Source: Tachypleus tridentatus (Eukaryota; Arthropoda; Merostomata; Xiphosura; Limulidae). From it: DNA of 64,000 nt. Under the pieces are notes generated by a model. That model did not search any database. It had not been told where the DNA came from and worked only from the letters and a program-made list of their open reading frames with translations. The stretch is from contig NC_134829.1 in assembly GCF_004210375.1 (NCBI RefSeq), positions 27,854,034-27,918,033 of the forward strand. The letters run 5' to 3'. This document shows, piece after piece, positions 1-10,327 of the stretch; positions within the stretch are counted from its first letter, which is position 1, and each line of letters opens with the position of its first letter. Position numbers and translations under genes: made by a program.

Positions 1-227
1 TTTGAATACACACATACATTATGAAGCTTTTCATTCTTTTGTGGCTTATAGAAAAATATACTACTATAACATTATACAAGGTGTTTACTGCCTTTTCCAC
101 ACAAAAATCAACACTTGATTCACTTAGGTTGAAAACAGATTAAGCTTCTTAAATGTTTTAAACATTAAATCTATTTTAGTAACCTTGAGTTTCATGGCTA
201 TTTTTTAATTAAATGAGATATGTAATA

Positions 228-1010
228 AATTTACTGTTATACATTTATTTTAGTGCCTACATTTTTTTCAGTACAGTTTACTTTTTATGCATGTTACGTA
301 TATTGTTGGATGTGTATTGCCCAAGTCCTGCTTGTTCTCTAAATTTGTAGAAGATTCTCAAGAATAAAAATCAACATGATTGGTATATGAAACAGATGTG
401 CTGAGAGATTATTATTATTACTATTAGTCAGCTACTGTTGGTGTGTTATCGGCCTCAGAAGCTATAATTGTTATTAACACCTATTAATTGGAAAACTACA
501 GAATTTGACTAGAAATGTTTATTGATTTGAACATTACAAATTATTCAACTATAGTGAATTACTTTGGATCTTGTTATTTTGAGAGGACATTAAATATCAC
601 CCTTAGTAAGATGTGAGCTTCTAACCAGTGTGAGGCTAGCCAAGAAAAGACATTGGTAGCTTAGGTGAAGTGTGACAATATCAACTCAGAATTTGCTCAT
701 TATGGACCTGAACCATTGATAAAAATATTCATTTCTGGACCAGATGTAAGACTCAGTATTGTCTTTGTAAATGTCTTGTATATAATCCATCATTTGTAAT
801 AACTATTAGTAATAACTGTTATCATAAGTTGTGTTGGTTTTTGTTTGTGTATCAGTCTTGTTAGCAAATATCATAAATTTTATACATATTAACAATTAAT
901 TAAGTACTAAATTGAAATTAAAATTTCTGGTTATTTGAAATAGTAATACGTAACACACATAAAATAATAAATTGGAGGCCTGTCCAAAATACATTTTAAT
1001 ATGTAACAGA
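228..1010 (+). repeat. Dispersed repeat family R1, copy 1
   Basis: Shares long blocks with 19858-20287 and 31490-32330. Examples are 'ggatgtgtattgcccaagtcctgc...aaatttgtagaagattctcaa', 'cagaagctataattgttattaacac', 'tttgactagaaatgtttattgatttgaacattacaaatt' and, near the end, 'cgtaacacacataaaataataaattggaggcctgtcca'. All three copies have the same orientation. The unit is about 0.8 kb with no coding capacity. The end resembles the junction after an LTR, so solo LTRs of an unnamed retrotransposon are possible. CpGs are almost gone in this copy. Confidence 0.7.
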
Positions 1011-1514
1011 TATTGGTTAAATTGGAAGATTAGCTACCTTCTACAAAACTAACAACAAAATATAAAGTAAATGTTAACCAACCATTCACTGTTTTGTAAA
1101 TTTGTTTTGAAAAGATCAGTTTTTCAGATTATCATCATTCTTTCCTTCCTCTTTTCAGTGTTAGTGAATGTTTTGATAATCTTGGTGTTTTTGTCACATG
1201 CCATATTGCTTGTAATGCTTAACTATGACCAGTGGGCTTTCCAAGATGGAAAATTTCTTGAATGATATGGTAGCTTTTCAAAAATATATATTTAATCTTT
1301 TGTTTTGTCATTAATTGTTAATGTAAAAAATAATTTGTAACTTTAGTTGCATTTTGATGTTTTGTTTTGATCATAAAATATTTTAAGTATCTGAAATTAT
1401 GTCAAATAATAAGTTCTGTCAGCTATTAATATACATTATAATGTCTTTGTGGTAAATAGGTAAGGGTTATTATCAAATTGAGCAATTAAACTATAAGCAA
1501 ATATTTACATGTAT

Positions 1515-1775
1515 TAGAATGCAGGGCCTTGTGACTAGGATGCCTGATTCACAATCTCTAAGTTGTGAGTTCAAAATCCATCACTGAACAAGCTCACCTT
1601 TTCAGCTGTGGAGGCATTACAATAATAAATTCTACTTTCTTCTAAAAGAGAGCCTAAGAGTTGGCAGTGGGTGATGTTGACTAGGTACCTTTCTTGCTGT
1701 CTACCACTTCTAAATTAAGGACAGCCAATTCAGATAGTAGCATTGTGCAAAATTCCTTTATCAAATCATCAAAAT
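1515..1775 (+). repeat. Decayed SINE1 (tRNA-headed, Xiphosura-type)
   Basis: Aligns over its length with the cleaner SINE1 copies at 18249 and 25378: a tRNA-like head, then 'caagctcaccttttcagctgtgg', 'cctaagagttggcagtgggtgatgttgactaggtacc' and 'ctaaattaaggacagcc'. It is strongly diverged and CpG-poor. Confidence 0.7.
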
Positions 1776-2599
1776 TGTTAGGTTTTGAATATGGGCTAAA
1801 ACTCTCCTACAGTATGTGTCTGTAACTTATTGGCAATAAATGTTAAAAATAAATGGGCAGCACACATTCCACATGTTTTAAAATAATATACTGGAAACAA
1901 GCCAAAGGTATGCCCAAAAATTTGTTTCACTTTTGGTTACAAAGTTGTGTCTAAAGCTTTAAATAATTATATTTTCTTGTCAAAAGTCCCCACAGGCGAG
2001 TTCAGGTACTTTAGAATGCAATTGACAAGATAAATTATTTTTCTCTACTCTGTTTTTTACTGCACAATCTGTAGTAGATTCACTTATGTTATCCTATGAG
2101 TTGCCAAAGTTGTTTTCATAACTTCAAATAGTTGTCTCTTTTTGTTAAAGGCCACACAGATGATCCAAGAACACCCTTCCATAATACAAATTATTCTCCT
2201 TTATCTCTGTTATTACAATACCACTCTGATACTCACTTTAAATGTCAAATTACAGGAATTGAACTACATCCTACAAAATGTAAGTCTTACCAAGTTATAT
2301 GACAAAATTTGTCACATATGAAAACTAAATAAATATTAAATATTAGATCACGTAACGTACTAGACAGCAGCTCGTACACTAAATGGCCTTGCATATCCAA
2401 CAGTAATGCACGTAAACTTTATCTGCATCTAAATACCTGGACACTCTTTTTTTCTATCATAGAGATGAAAATGATTTCCTTAATATGTTTTTATTTCAAA
2501 ATTTTTATTTTTTGTACAAATAAATATTTGTATTTTTTGCAGTTACTTTGCAAACTGACCAGACATTATATTTTTATTTTCACTGTTTGATACCTTCAG

Positions 2600-2679
2600 G
2601 TATAGCCGATTCAAATGCTCTCAACTTAGCAGTTTCAACCTTTCATAGCTGTCAGTTTGTTGGGATGCCTGAAAGTAGG
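2600..2679 (+). CDS. WRNIP1: WRNIP1-like AAA+ ATPase, penultimate coding exon
   Basis: An 80-nt exon with acceptor ...taccttcag and donor AGG|gtaagt. It reads GIADSNALNLAVSTFHSCQ then FVGMPESR, the first glycine being split with the previous exon. This matches the helical C-terminal region of WRNIP1/Mgs1/RarA proteins, where the human protein has a similar 'GLADPSAL...GCHFIGMPE' stretch. The family consists of AAA+ ATPases that act at stalled replication forks and interact with Werner helicase and ubiquitin. The exon ends in phase 0 and joins the exon at 10088 without a frame break. The ATPase core (Walker A/B) must be encoded left of the window; I found no further exon in 1-2599. Confidence 0.85.
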
Positions 2680-3634
2680 GTAAGTTTTCTTTTAAATTTG
2701 ATAAAATAGATATTACTAGTTTTAGAACTGAGTCTAACTCAGTTAACCAATATAATCTGTTAACAAATTATGAATAAATATATTAATGTAATGAAAATAA
2801 TAAACCAATCACAATTTGTGTTCCCTATTATTTTATTTTAAAACAAATGTTCAAGTAATCGCAATATTGCCATTGTGATTTCACATTATTATTTTTATCA
2901 GCTGAATCAGTTTTTGTCATAACTAAGAAAAGTGATGAATTAATCAAGCTTATAGTTTCCATTTATTACTATTTTAAATTAATCCAACTATTCAAGTTTC
3001 ATGAGAATAATTGCTTAGTTGAATGCAACTACTCAGTAAGTCTGACAACCAATTGATTACAAAATTCTACTAACTGCTTGCTTTTCTAGCTAGTGTTCAT
3101 CTTTATTCCTTTGTCTATTTGTTATTAGTAGCTTTTAAGTCTATAAAGCATTCATACTTGTTTCTTAAAACGTTTCAATGATAATAAACTAACAAGCTTG
3201 AAGAAAACTTATTTTTTAACATTCAAGGTATTCAACACTGTCATCTTTATGGCAGTCATAATTTGTATTGGTTGTCATAGAAGCAGAACATATAAATCAG
3301 AAGGTAACAGAAAATGTTAAGAATATGCCAAATGTAAAAGTTAATAACAGCTAAAAGTTGGTAACTATATATTTTTCAGTACTGAACTATGTTTAGTTAG
3401 TAGATTTTTTGTTTATAAATACTTCAGGAACTTTTAAATTTCTGCAATAGTGTTTTTATTTGAAATTCACAATTCAAATTTATTTTTACTGAACTAATTG
3501 TTTATATCTTGTATAGTTAAAATAAATTTCAGTCCCACCAAATTATAAATAAAACAAAAAACAACACAGTTAATTTCACAGTTTCAATATATGTGTTTCA
3601 ATTTCAATACGTAATACAGGGAAATCATATTAGC

Positions 3635-3664
3635 TTTTTTTTTTTTTTTTTTTGGGGGGGGGGG
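3635..3664. repeat. Homopolymer tract T19 followed by G11
   Basis: Nineteen T followed directly by eleven G. It could be a real low-complexity tract or an assembly or polishing error at a homopolymer. Confidence 0.8.
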
Positions 3665-6600
3665 TACAAAGAGATAAACAAATGGCCAATTGAGCAATAG
3701 AAGCAACAATCTTAAGCAAATTATTTGTTAAACTTTCTCATAAACTGTTTGTGGTTAACTTTAAAATCCCTTTGTTTAAAAAATGATGTTTTGTGAAACT
3801 TGTAACTGCTACTTGATAAATCAAATACTTTTTCTTCCCCTAGTACCACATTAGGGAATGTTATGAAGCTTTGCATCATTACACCTCTTTTACAAATAAT
3901 AATTGTCAAATTTTGCAATATTTTAAATAAAAAAAATTGTTTTTTAAGTGCTGATGATTTAGTAATTTTATTAATAAATATTTGCAATGTGTAAATTTTT
4001 GCTTATTATCATGTTCTTTTACTAATATTATGAGGTGAATTACTGCTCAAGGTGTATGTGTAATAGATTAGTGCTTTCAATCATAACTTTATGTATTATT
4101 TCATCAGGCAAATACTATGGGAATACAGTTTATGGTTTTTGTTGTCTTATTGTTAAACATTTTTTAATTTTGGAGAGTCTTTCACCTTTCTTTTTATCTT
4201 ATACTAAGCTTCGTTAACAGTTACGATAATTTAAATTGTTAGAAAACAGATTTCTGTGAAATAGTTATATCTATAAAAAAAATTCTTTGTACATAAGAAA
4301 TCTGTGAAGAAAGGTTTTATTTTTGTTTTATAGAATCTGTTAACACTAAAAAAAATAATAGTCAAAGAAATAATCATAGCTTGCCATTACAAAAATGTCT
4401 CATAAATGTTTCTTAAAAGTATTTGATTTAATTTCTAACATTTTACCTGTTTAGGAATATCAATTATATTTGGTATTTCTTCAGTTGCATGTATGCTGAA
4501 TCCTTCACCTAAATCCACTACTTGTTTGAGGACAATCTTCTAAGAAAACATCCCTGACTTTAACTTTGAAAACTCTACTTTATTTTAATTGAAACTATGA
4601 ATAATTTTGCTGCTTTCTCATAATAAGTACAATGTTTTGCTTTCCATACAGCTGGAGCAGCAGTATGTGTTATGTGTGTGTGTATAGTGTTAATGATACA
4701 TGACGTTCTACAGGTGTACTGGAAGAAGGTTCTGGTTCTTCTTCTCAGTATTTCTTATCTAAAACAGGCCATCCACATCAAGAGTATCAGTAGCTCTGAT
4801 GACCAAGCTGTTTGGTAAAGAACTACCAGTGACTCTATACAGCATAAATAGTTTTGCCATTTAAGAGGTATTAGTGTATCTAAACTGCATCAGCTGAAAG
4901 CACCATTCAACTTTTGAAATACAGTTTGTAATAATATTATGTTAAAAAAAACAACTTAAGTATCTGTTATACAGCAAGAGAAGTAAATAACCAAAAACAT
5001 GAATACTTCTTGTGTTTTTCAATACAAATGCTTTAACGTTTGAAAAACTGTATCTTTATTACATAAAATGCAAATTTCCATAAGATTTAAATTGTTTGTC
5101 AACATGAAATTAAACCAAACTATGCATTCATGTTTCATAAAGAAGCATATTCACACACACCACCTTGCTCGTTAGATGAGCTCTTGTAACAGTGCATGGT
5201 TTATATTCTCATTGCTTAAAACAGCAAAAAACAGAAATGACATCAGTCCTTGTAGAGGCATATCTCTGACTATGATCAGAAGTGCTTGTATGCAACTCTT
5301 TGGAATACAGAAGTGCCAGTAACTCATACCACCTTATTGTATTCATACAACTTTTGACATTTGATTATATCTGATATATTTAACAGATAAAAGTACTTTA
5401 GTCTGTACTGTAATATAGTTTAAACAATAAAGTCTTACAAAAGAGTGTGCAACTTTGAAAAAATACTATTGTTTAAGTATAAATACTAGAAACGTAACTT
5501 ATTTTTCATTAAAATGTGTTTGCCTGTTTTTTTACAACTTTATTTAGTGTATAAACAACACATATAATTTTTTCTTACATACTAAACTATTCAGGTAGAG
5601 GATTTATTTCAAAGAGCGATGTGATGAAATTATTTTATGGTTCATATTTATAATATATTCGGTGGTTACGTTGACATAGAAAACTGTTTTATACTTTTCA
5701 GAAATTTCTATAAAATGCAAAAAAAAAGCACTACATCTATAAAATATATCTTTCACATGTTAGTTCAAATTACCATTTTGTAAATTTGGTTCATGTAACA
5801 CAAAGTGAAAACGATCTGTTGCTCAAAACATCTTCTTATGAAAACATAAGAACCTGGATGCATATATCCAAAAGCCGTGTGAGTTTACGGCTTAGTAAAG
5901 ATGAACAAATTAGCCTTTTGTTATGACTTGTTTCCCATTAAAGGATTTGAATAGTGTTGTCCCCACAATAAAATTAATGTTACCAATAAGGCTACATTTT
6001 CTTATTACTTGTTTCTTACCTGATGTCAAACTATAAGGTACAGCTAAATAGGACTTTTATATCACGAAATATACTAATGTTAATTTTACTCTGTCTTCTT
6101 TTTAAAATTTAATTTAGGACTATACAGTAGACATTGATTAATTACACTGTGTTACAAAACTTTTACTTTTTCTTGTTGCTGGGCAGAAAGTGTTATTTCC
6201 CAACTGCTTATGCCTAAAGTAAATGGAAAAGACCTATTTTTCTCTTCAAACTTTGTTTTTGTGATCTGGGAGCATATAATGAAAATATGATGGGAGACTA
6301 TATTTGGGGGCTGATATGTGAAAGTGATTTACATTACAGTCACAAATCTCAAATAAACCACTCACTTCTAAACATTTTTGTATAACTTTAGTATAAATAG
6401 ATGTCCAGGAACAAAATTTGTGTTACATGGTGTTACTTATGAAAATAATTGGTTTTTGCACTTTGTATATCCTGAAAATGTATGAGCAAACATGACCTAA
6501 GTACACTTCAGTAGACATTTTGAATAACAACATGTTAAAATTAACCAGTTTTTGATAAATGCCTAATGTTAGTTTAGGTCATAGAATATCATTATAAGTT

Positions 6601-7828
6601 TGTTTATTGATACTATTAAATTCAATAAAATTGAGCCCCAACTAAATTAAAGCAAAAAAGTATACAAGTTACAGTATCATTTATCTGTATCAAATATAAA
6701 TAATACTTAATAATAAAAACTTAACTAATGGATGGCCTAAGATAGAGATAGTCAAAACAGCATAGGCAACAAAACAAAATTAAGTAAAAAGTTGAACATA
6801 AGTTTTTTTTTTCATATTAAAAGAAAGACAAACTTTTCCAGTAGCATTCTTTGTCAGATCTATTGTTCAATAAATTTTGATGTAAAAACGTATAATAGCT
6901 TCCTCAAATTAACAAAAATTACTGACATTCTAAAATACTTTCACTGTATAAATATGTTTTCAGCTGAGTTAAGGAACAAAGACATAAAGAAATAATCATA
7001 ATACATAATATTGCTGTATACAATGTATTAACTAAAAACGAAACGGCACCCCCCAAAAAGAAATTCTACCTTAATTATTTTAGGAAGCTATTTACCGTTT
7101 TTACCGTCTACAATTACAATTAGTTTGTATTATTCTATATGTCCTGTATTAAAAGAAGTACTGTTGCAATAGAAGTGCAAATTTGACTGCAAATGTTTTG
7201 TATATGTTTGTTAGTTTAAATTAATATATTATTATTGTAGAGGAAGTTTTTGTTTTATATAAAAGATACTGAAAATCTGATTGTATTACACAGATAACTT
7301 TTGAAAAATGAATGCGTATTATATCATCATTGTTAAACATTTAAAGTGACTAGCATGGGGAAGTTAAACAGTAATGTTTAACACAACAGTTAACTATCAT
7401 CTGAATAAACTTTAATGTTTATTCCATAATAAAAGTAGTCATTATCAAAAGTTTTTTGTCAAAATTAATTGTTATTATCCTAAATTTTTAAATATTGTTT
7501 TACTTTAAAGAAAATCTAAAGTACTAGATTTTTACTTTGGTTAAGTTTATATTTACCTAATAAATATAATGGATGATGATTATTTATTTACCTTGATTGG
7601 TTACAAAGCATTTCAAAGACTGTGTAGTTATAATTAAATATCTAAGGCTTGAACATTTTTATCAATGTTTAGTTGTGTGCTACTTGGGAGGTTGTGTATG
7701 CAGTTATGAACATATAAAACATTTTTCAATATTGTGCAATAAAATACTCAAATTTGTATATAGTGTAATGGCAAGATAATCAATAAGTGAATAAATTTTA
7801 CATTTCACTAATCATTGAACAATGTAAG

Positions 7829-8010
7829 ATCTCCAATGATTTGGGTCAGAATACCATAGATTCAAGCTCACAATATGCCACTGAACACACTTTTAGCTGT
7901 TCCCTGCTGGTACAGTGGTAAGCCTACAGATTTACAACACTAAAACCAGGGGTTTGATTTCCCTTGGTGGACTCAGCAGATCGCCTGATGTTGGTTTGCT
8001 GTAGGCAAAT
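7829..8010 (+). repeat. SINE fragments (SINE1-variant head, then SINE2)
   Basis: 7829-7900 resembles a SINE1 variant ('tgccactgaacacacttttagctg'). 7903-8010 is SINE2: 'ccctgctggtacagtggtaagcctacagatttacaacactaaaaccaggggtttgatttcccttggtgg', a tRNA-like body with a B-box-like GGTTTGATTTCC, followed by 'actcagcagatcgcctgatgt'. Confidence 0.65.
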
Positions 8011-8139
8011 AATAAAACTGACATTCAGCCTCACTTTGATTAAAAGTAGCCACTTACATGTCAGATACTGCTCACTAGTGGCCCTCCTAATTAGGAATAG
8101 CTATACTTAAACCTTAATGGTCTTTGATCTAGCCTGCCA

Positions 8140-8265
8140 CCCTGTGACATGGCAGTATGCTTGCAGATTTACAATGCTAGAAACTGGGTTTCAATACTTG
8201 TGGTGGTCGGAGCACAGATTGCCAATTGTGCAGTTTTATGTTTAATTGCAAACGAAGAAACTGAT
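8140..8265 (+). repeat. SINE3 copy
   Basis: Reads 'tgacatggcagtatgcttgcagatttacaatgctagaaactgggtttcaatacttgtggtggtcggagcacagattgcc...' and ends in 'tttaattgcaaacg'. It is the same family as 26925-27030 and the inverse of 19510-19635. Confidence 0.65.
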
Positions 8266-8629
8266 CTAGCCCATTTGTCTCATAAGGTGTCATTTGGGTA
8301 GAATCTATCAGGTTTGGAAGAAATTCATTAGTTTTCCTGTTAAATGCTTTCAACTTTTGTGTCTTGAATATCTATATCTGTTACAGTTACTTTATCATCG
8401 TAGAATGTAAATAAATTATAATATAGTGTATGAGAAACCTGTTGTTTTGTTTGAAAGATTGACTGTCTTCTTACAATTATGCTGAAAACGTTTAGTTATC
8501 TGTAACACTGTATTGTTGAACAGAACAAAAATAACATGTAAAGTGGGAAAAAGCTTGAAAGATTTTTTTAACCTAATAAATGAACTCCCAAACGTTGTAA
8601 GTATTAACAATAAAATAATTTGACAATTT

Positions 8630-8755
8630 TTGTGTTTTTGTGTGTTTTCTTATAGCAAAGCCACATTGGGCTATCTGCTGAGCCCGCCGAGGGGAATCGA
8701 ACCCCTGATTTTAGCCTTGTAAATCTGGAGACATACAGCTGTACCAGTGAGGGGC
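8630..8755 (-). repeat. SINE2 copy, inverted
   Basis: Reverse-oriented SINE2: 'agcaaagccacattgggctatctgctgagcccgccgaggggaatcgaacccctgattttagccttgtaaatctggagacatacagctgtaccagtgagggg'. The B box (GGTTCGATTCC on the minus strand) is intact. It is better preserved than its neighbours and so probably younger. Confidence 0.75.
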
Positions 8756-8814
8756 TTGACAATTTTTATTTGGATCTTCATTTATCCAAGAAAAGAAGTC
8801 CCCATGTGGCACTG

Positions 8815-8910
8815 CTGAAAACTGGGACCAGGTTTTGATTCCCATGGTAGACAGAGCACAGATAGCCCATTTGTATAGCTTTGTGCTTAATTCCAAAACA
8901 AACAAAGGAA
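8815..8910 (+). repeat. SINE3 3' part
   Basis: 'gctgaaaactgggaccaggttttgattcccatggtagacagagcacagatagcccatttgtatagctttgtgcttaattccaaaacaaacaaag' matches the 3' half of SINE3. It sits just after the inverted SINE2 at 8630-8755. Confidence 0.65.
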
Positions 8911-9129
8911 CCAAGAAAAGAAATTTGTATTTTTTTATGTGCTGTTTTTTATTTAATGGTTCACATTAGTTTGAAGACTTTTTACTTTTATGGTGTTGTA
9001 TTAAACATAGTTCGTTTTGGATAAAATCTCTTTATGATCTAGTATGTATGGAAGAAAATCCTTAAAATATTTTATACTTTATCAGGAACTGGAGATGGTT
9101 TGATGGCTAGTGTGTCATCTGCTGATGGA

Positions 9130-9310
9130 AAGATCTCCAAGTGCAGTAATGCCACTGAACATGCTTTGCACTTTAAGCTATGAGTGCATTACTATAGTGA
9201 TAGAGAGTTTAAAACTGGACACAACCCATGTGTGCATCTGGTACTACTGAATGCTTGGACAATCTTCAGTATTCAAAATAAGAGATGGCTATACCAGAAC
9301 CTTGGAGAAT
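9130..9310 (+). repeat. Old SINE1-variant fragment
   Basis: 'atgccactgaacatgctttgcactttaagctatgagtgcatta' parallels the fragments at 7829 and 25935. It is highly diverged. Confidence 0.4.
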
Positions 9311-10087
9311 TTTAACATGTCTTTGTATGAATAAAGCACCATTCATATTGAAAATACCAGTATCTACTTTAGAAAGCTATTTATAATGGTTTCATCAAGA
9401 AATCAGTATATTTCTATACTAAGTGATTGCATTTTAGTTTATTATGTGCTTCTGTAATAAACAGTCCATATGATAAAACCATTTTAAGGAACATTGAAGA
9501 TACACATATACATTTGTTAATACATTTAAAGATACTAATGGTCAGCTGATGATAGATAGATAATGATAATTCAAAACTGGCTTGTAAGTGATATCAGACA
9601 AAATTCTTTAACGAAAAACCACATTTTTTGTAATTCATACACACAAACCTTAGTAGTTTCAAAGTGTATCACAAATTTAGTAAAAGAACCGAAAGGTGCG
9701 AGTATTAAGTGAAATAATGTTGATGCATATTTGTTTTTATTATAGAATTTGATATATTTTCAGATTTCCTGTTGTGTTTACTCAAGGAAAGTTTGACCAA
9801 TATATACATAACTATTGTGATTTAATTATGCAGTAAAGAGAAGCTAACAGTAAACACCGTAAATTTGATACACATGAAACAGTACAAACATGAAACTTTC
9901 AGACCTTTTTGGAATATAAATATTCTATCTACAGCCTAGAATCACAGATTAAACTAATACTCTGTGAAGAATATAAACAAAACTTCATCCTGAATAACTA
10001 ACTAGTTTTCATCTCATTATTTTTAGTTATACATTTGGTTGATTATGACAGTATAGCTAAAACTAATTTTTTGTGTTTTTGGTATAG

Positions 10088-10327
10088 ATCATGTTAGCCC
10101 ACTGTACAGCTTACATGTCCAGAGCGGCAAAATCCAGGGAGGTGTACAGTGCTTACTGTAAAGCTGAGGAATTTATTCGTGAACATCAAGGCCCTTTGCC
10201 TCCTGTGCCCATTTATTTGAGAAACGCTCCCACAAAGTTGATGAAAGAGCTGGGGTATGGCAAAAAATATGGCGAAGCACTTCCTTTCTTACCAGAAGGG
10301 TTAGAAGGAGTGAACTTTTTTCAATAA
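10088..10327 (+). CDS. WRNIP1: WRNIP1-like AAA+ ATPase, terminal coding exon
   Basis: The acceptor is tttttggtatag and the exon opens ATC ATG TTA GCC, continuing the frame from 2679. It encodes about 79 residues and ends in TAA at 10325-10327. Visible family motifs are REVYSAY, HQGPLPPVPIYLRNAPTKLM, LGYGKKYG and the C-terminal FLPEGLEGVNFF, all typical of the WRNIP1/RarA C-terminus (family endings resemble YLPEELRGxxFF). The internal ATG at 10091 is not a start, because the upstream codons are conserved and spliced. This is the end of the protein, with no truncation or frameshift in the visible part. A one-gene identity (WRNIP1 rather than another RarA-type paralogue) is inferred from the motifs alone. 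Confidence 0.9.
   Translation: MMLAHCTAYMSRAAKSREVYSAYCKAEEFIREHQGPLPPVPIYLRNAPTKLMKELGYGKKYGEALPFLPEGLEGVNFFQ

Larger units (their letters stand above)
2680..10087 (+). other. WRNIP1-like intron, 7.4 kb
   Basis: Bounded by gtaagt at 2680 and gtatag ending at 10087. It holds a T19G11 tract at 3635-3664 and a cluster of tRNA-derived SINE fragments between 7.8 and 9.3 kb, listed separately. The remaining AT-rich sequence shows no ORF with recognisable family motifs; its short open frames look like chance. Confidence 0.75.

Noticed and set aside
1..2599. Upstream WRNIP1 exon (expected RRLVRFASED-type sequence)
   Set aside because: The only similar words ('agaagattctc') belong to repeat R1. No exon with splice sites was found.
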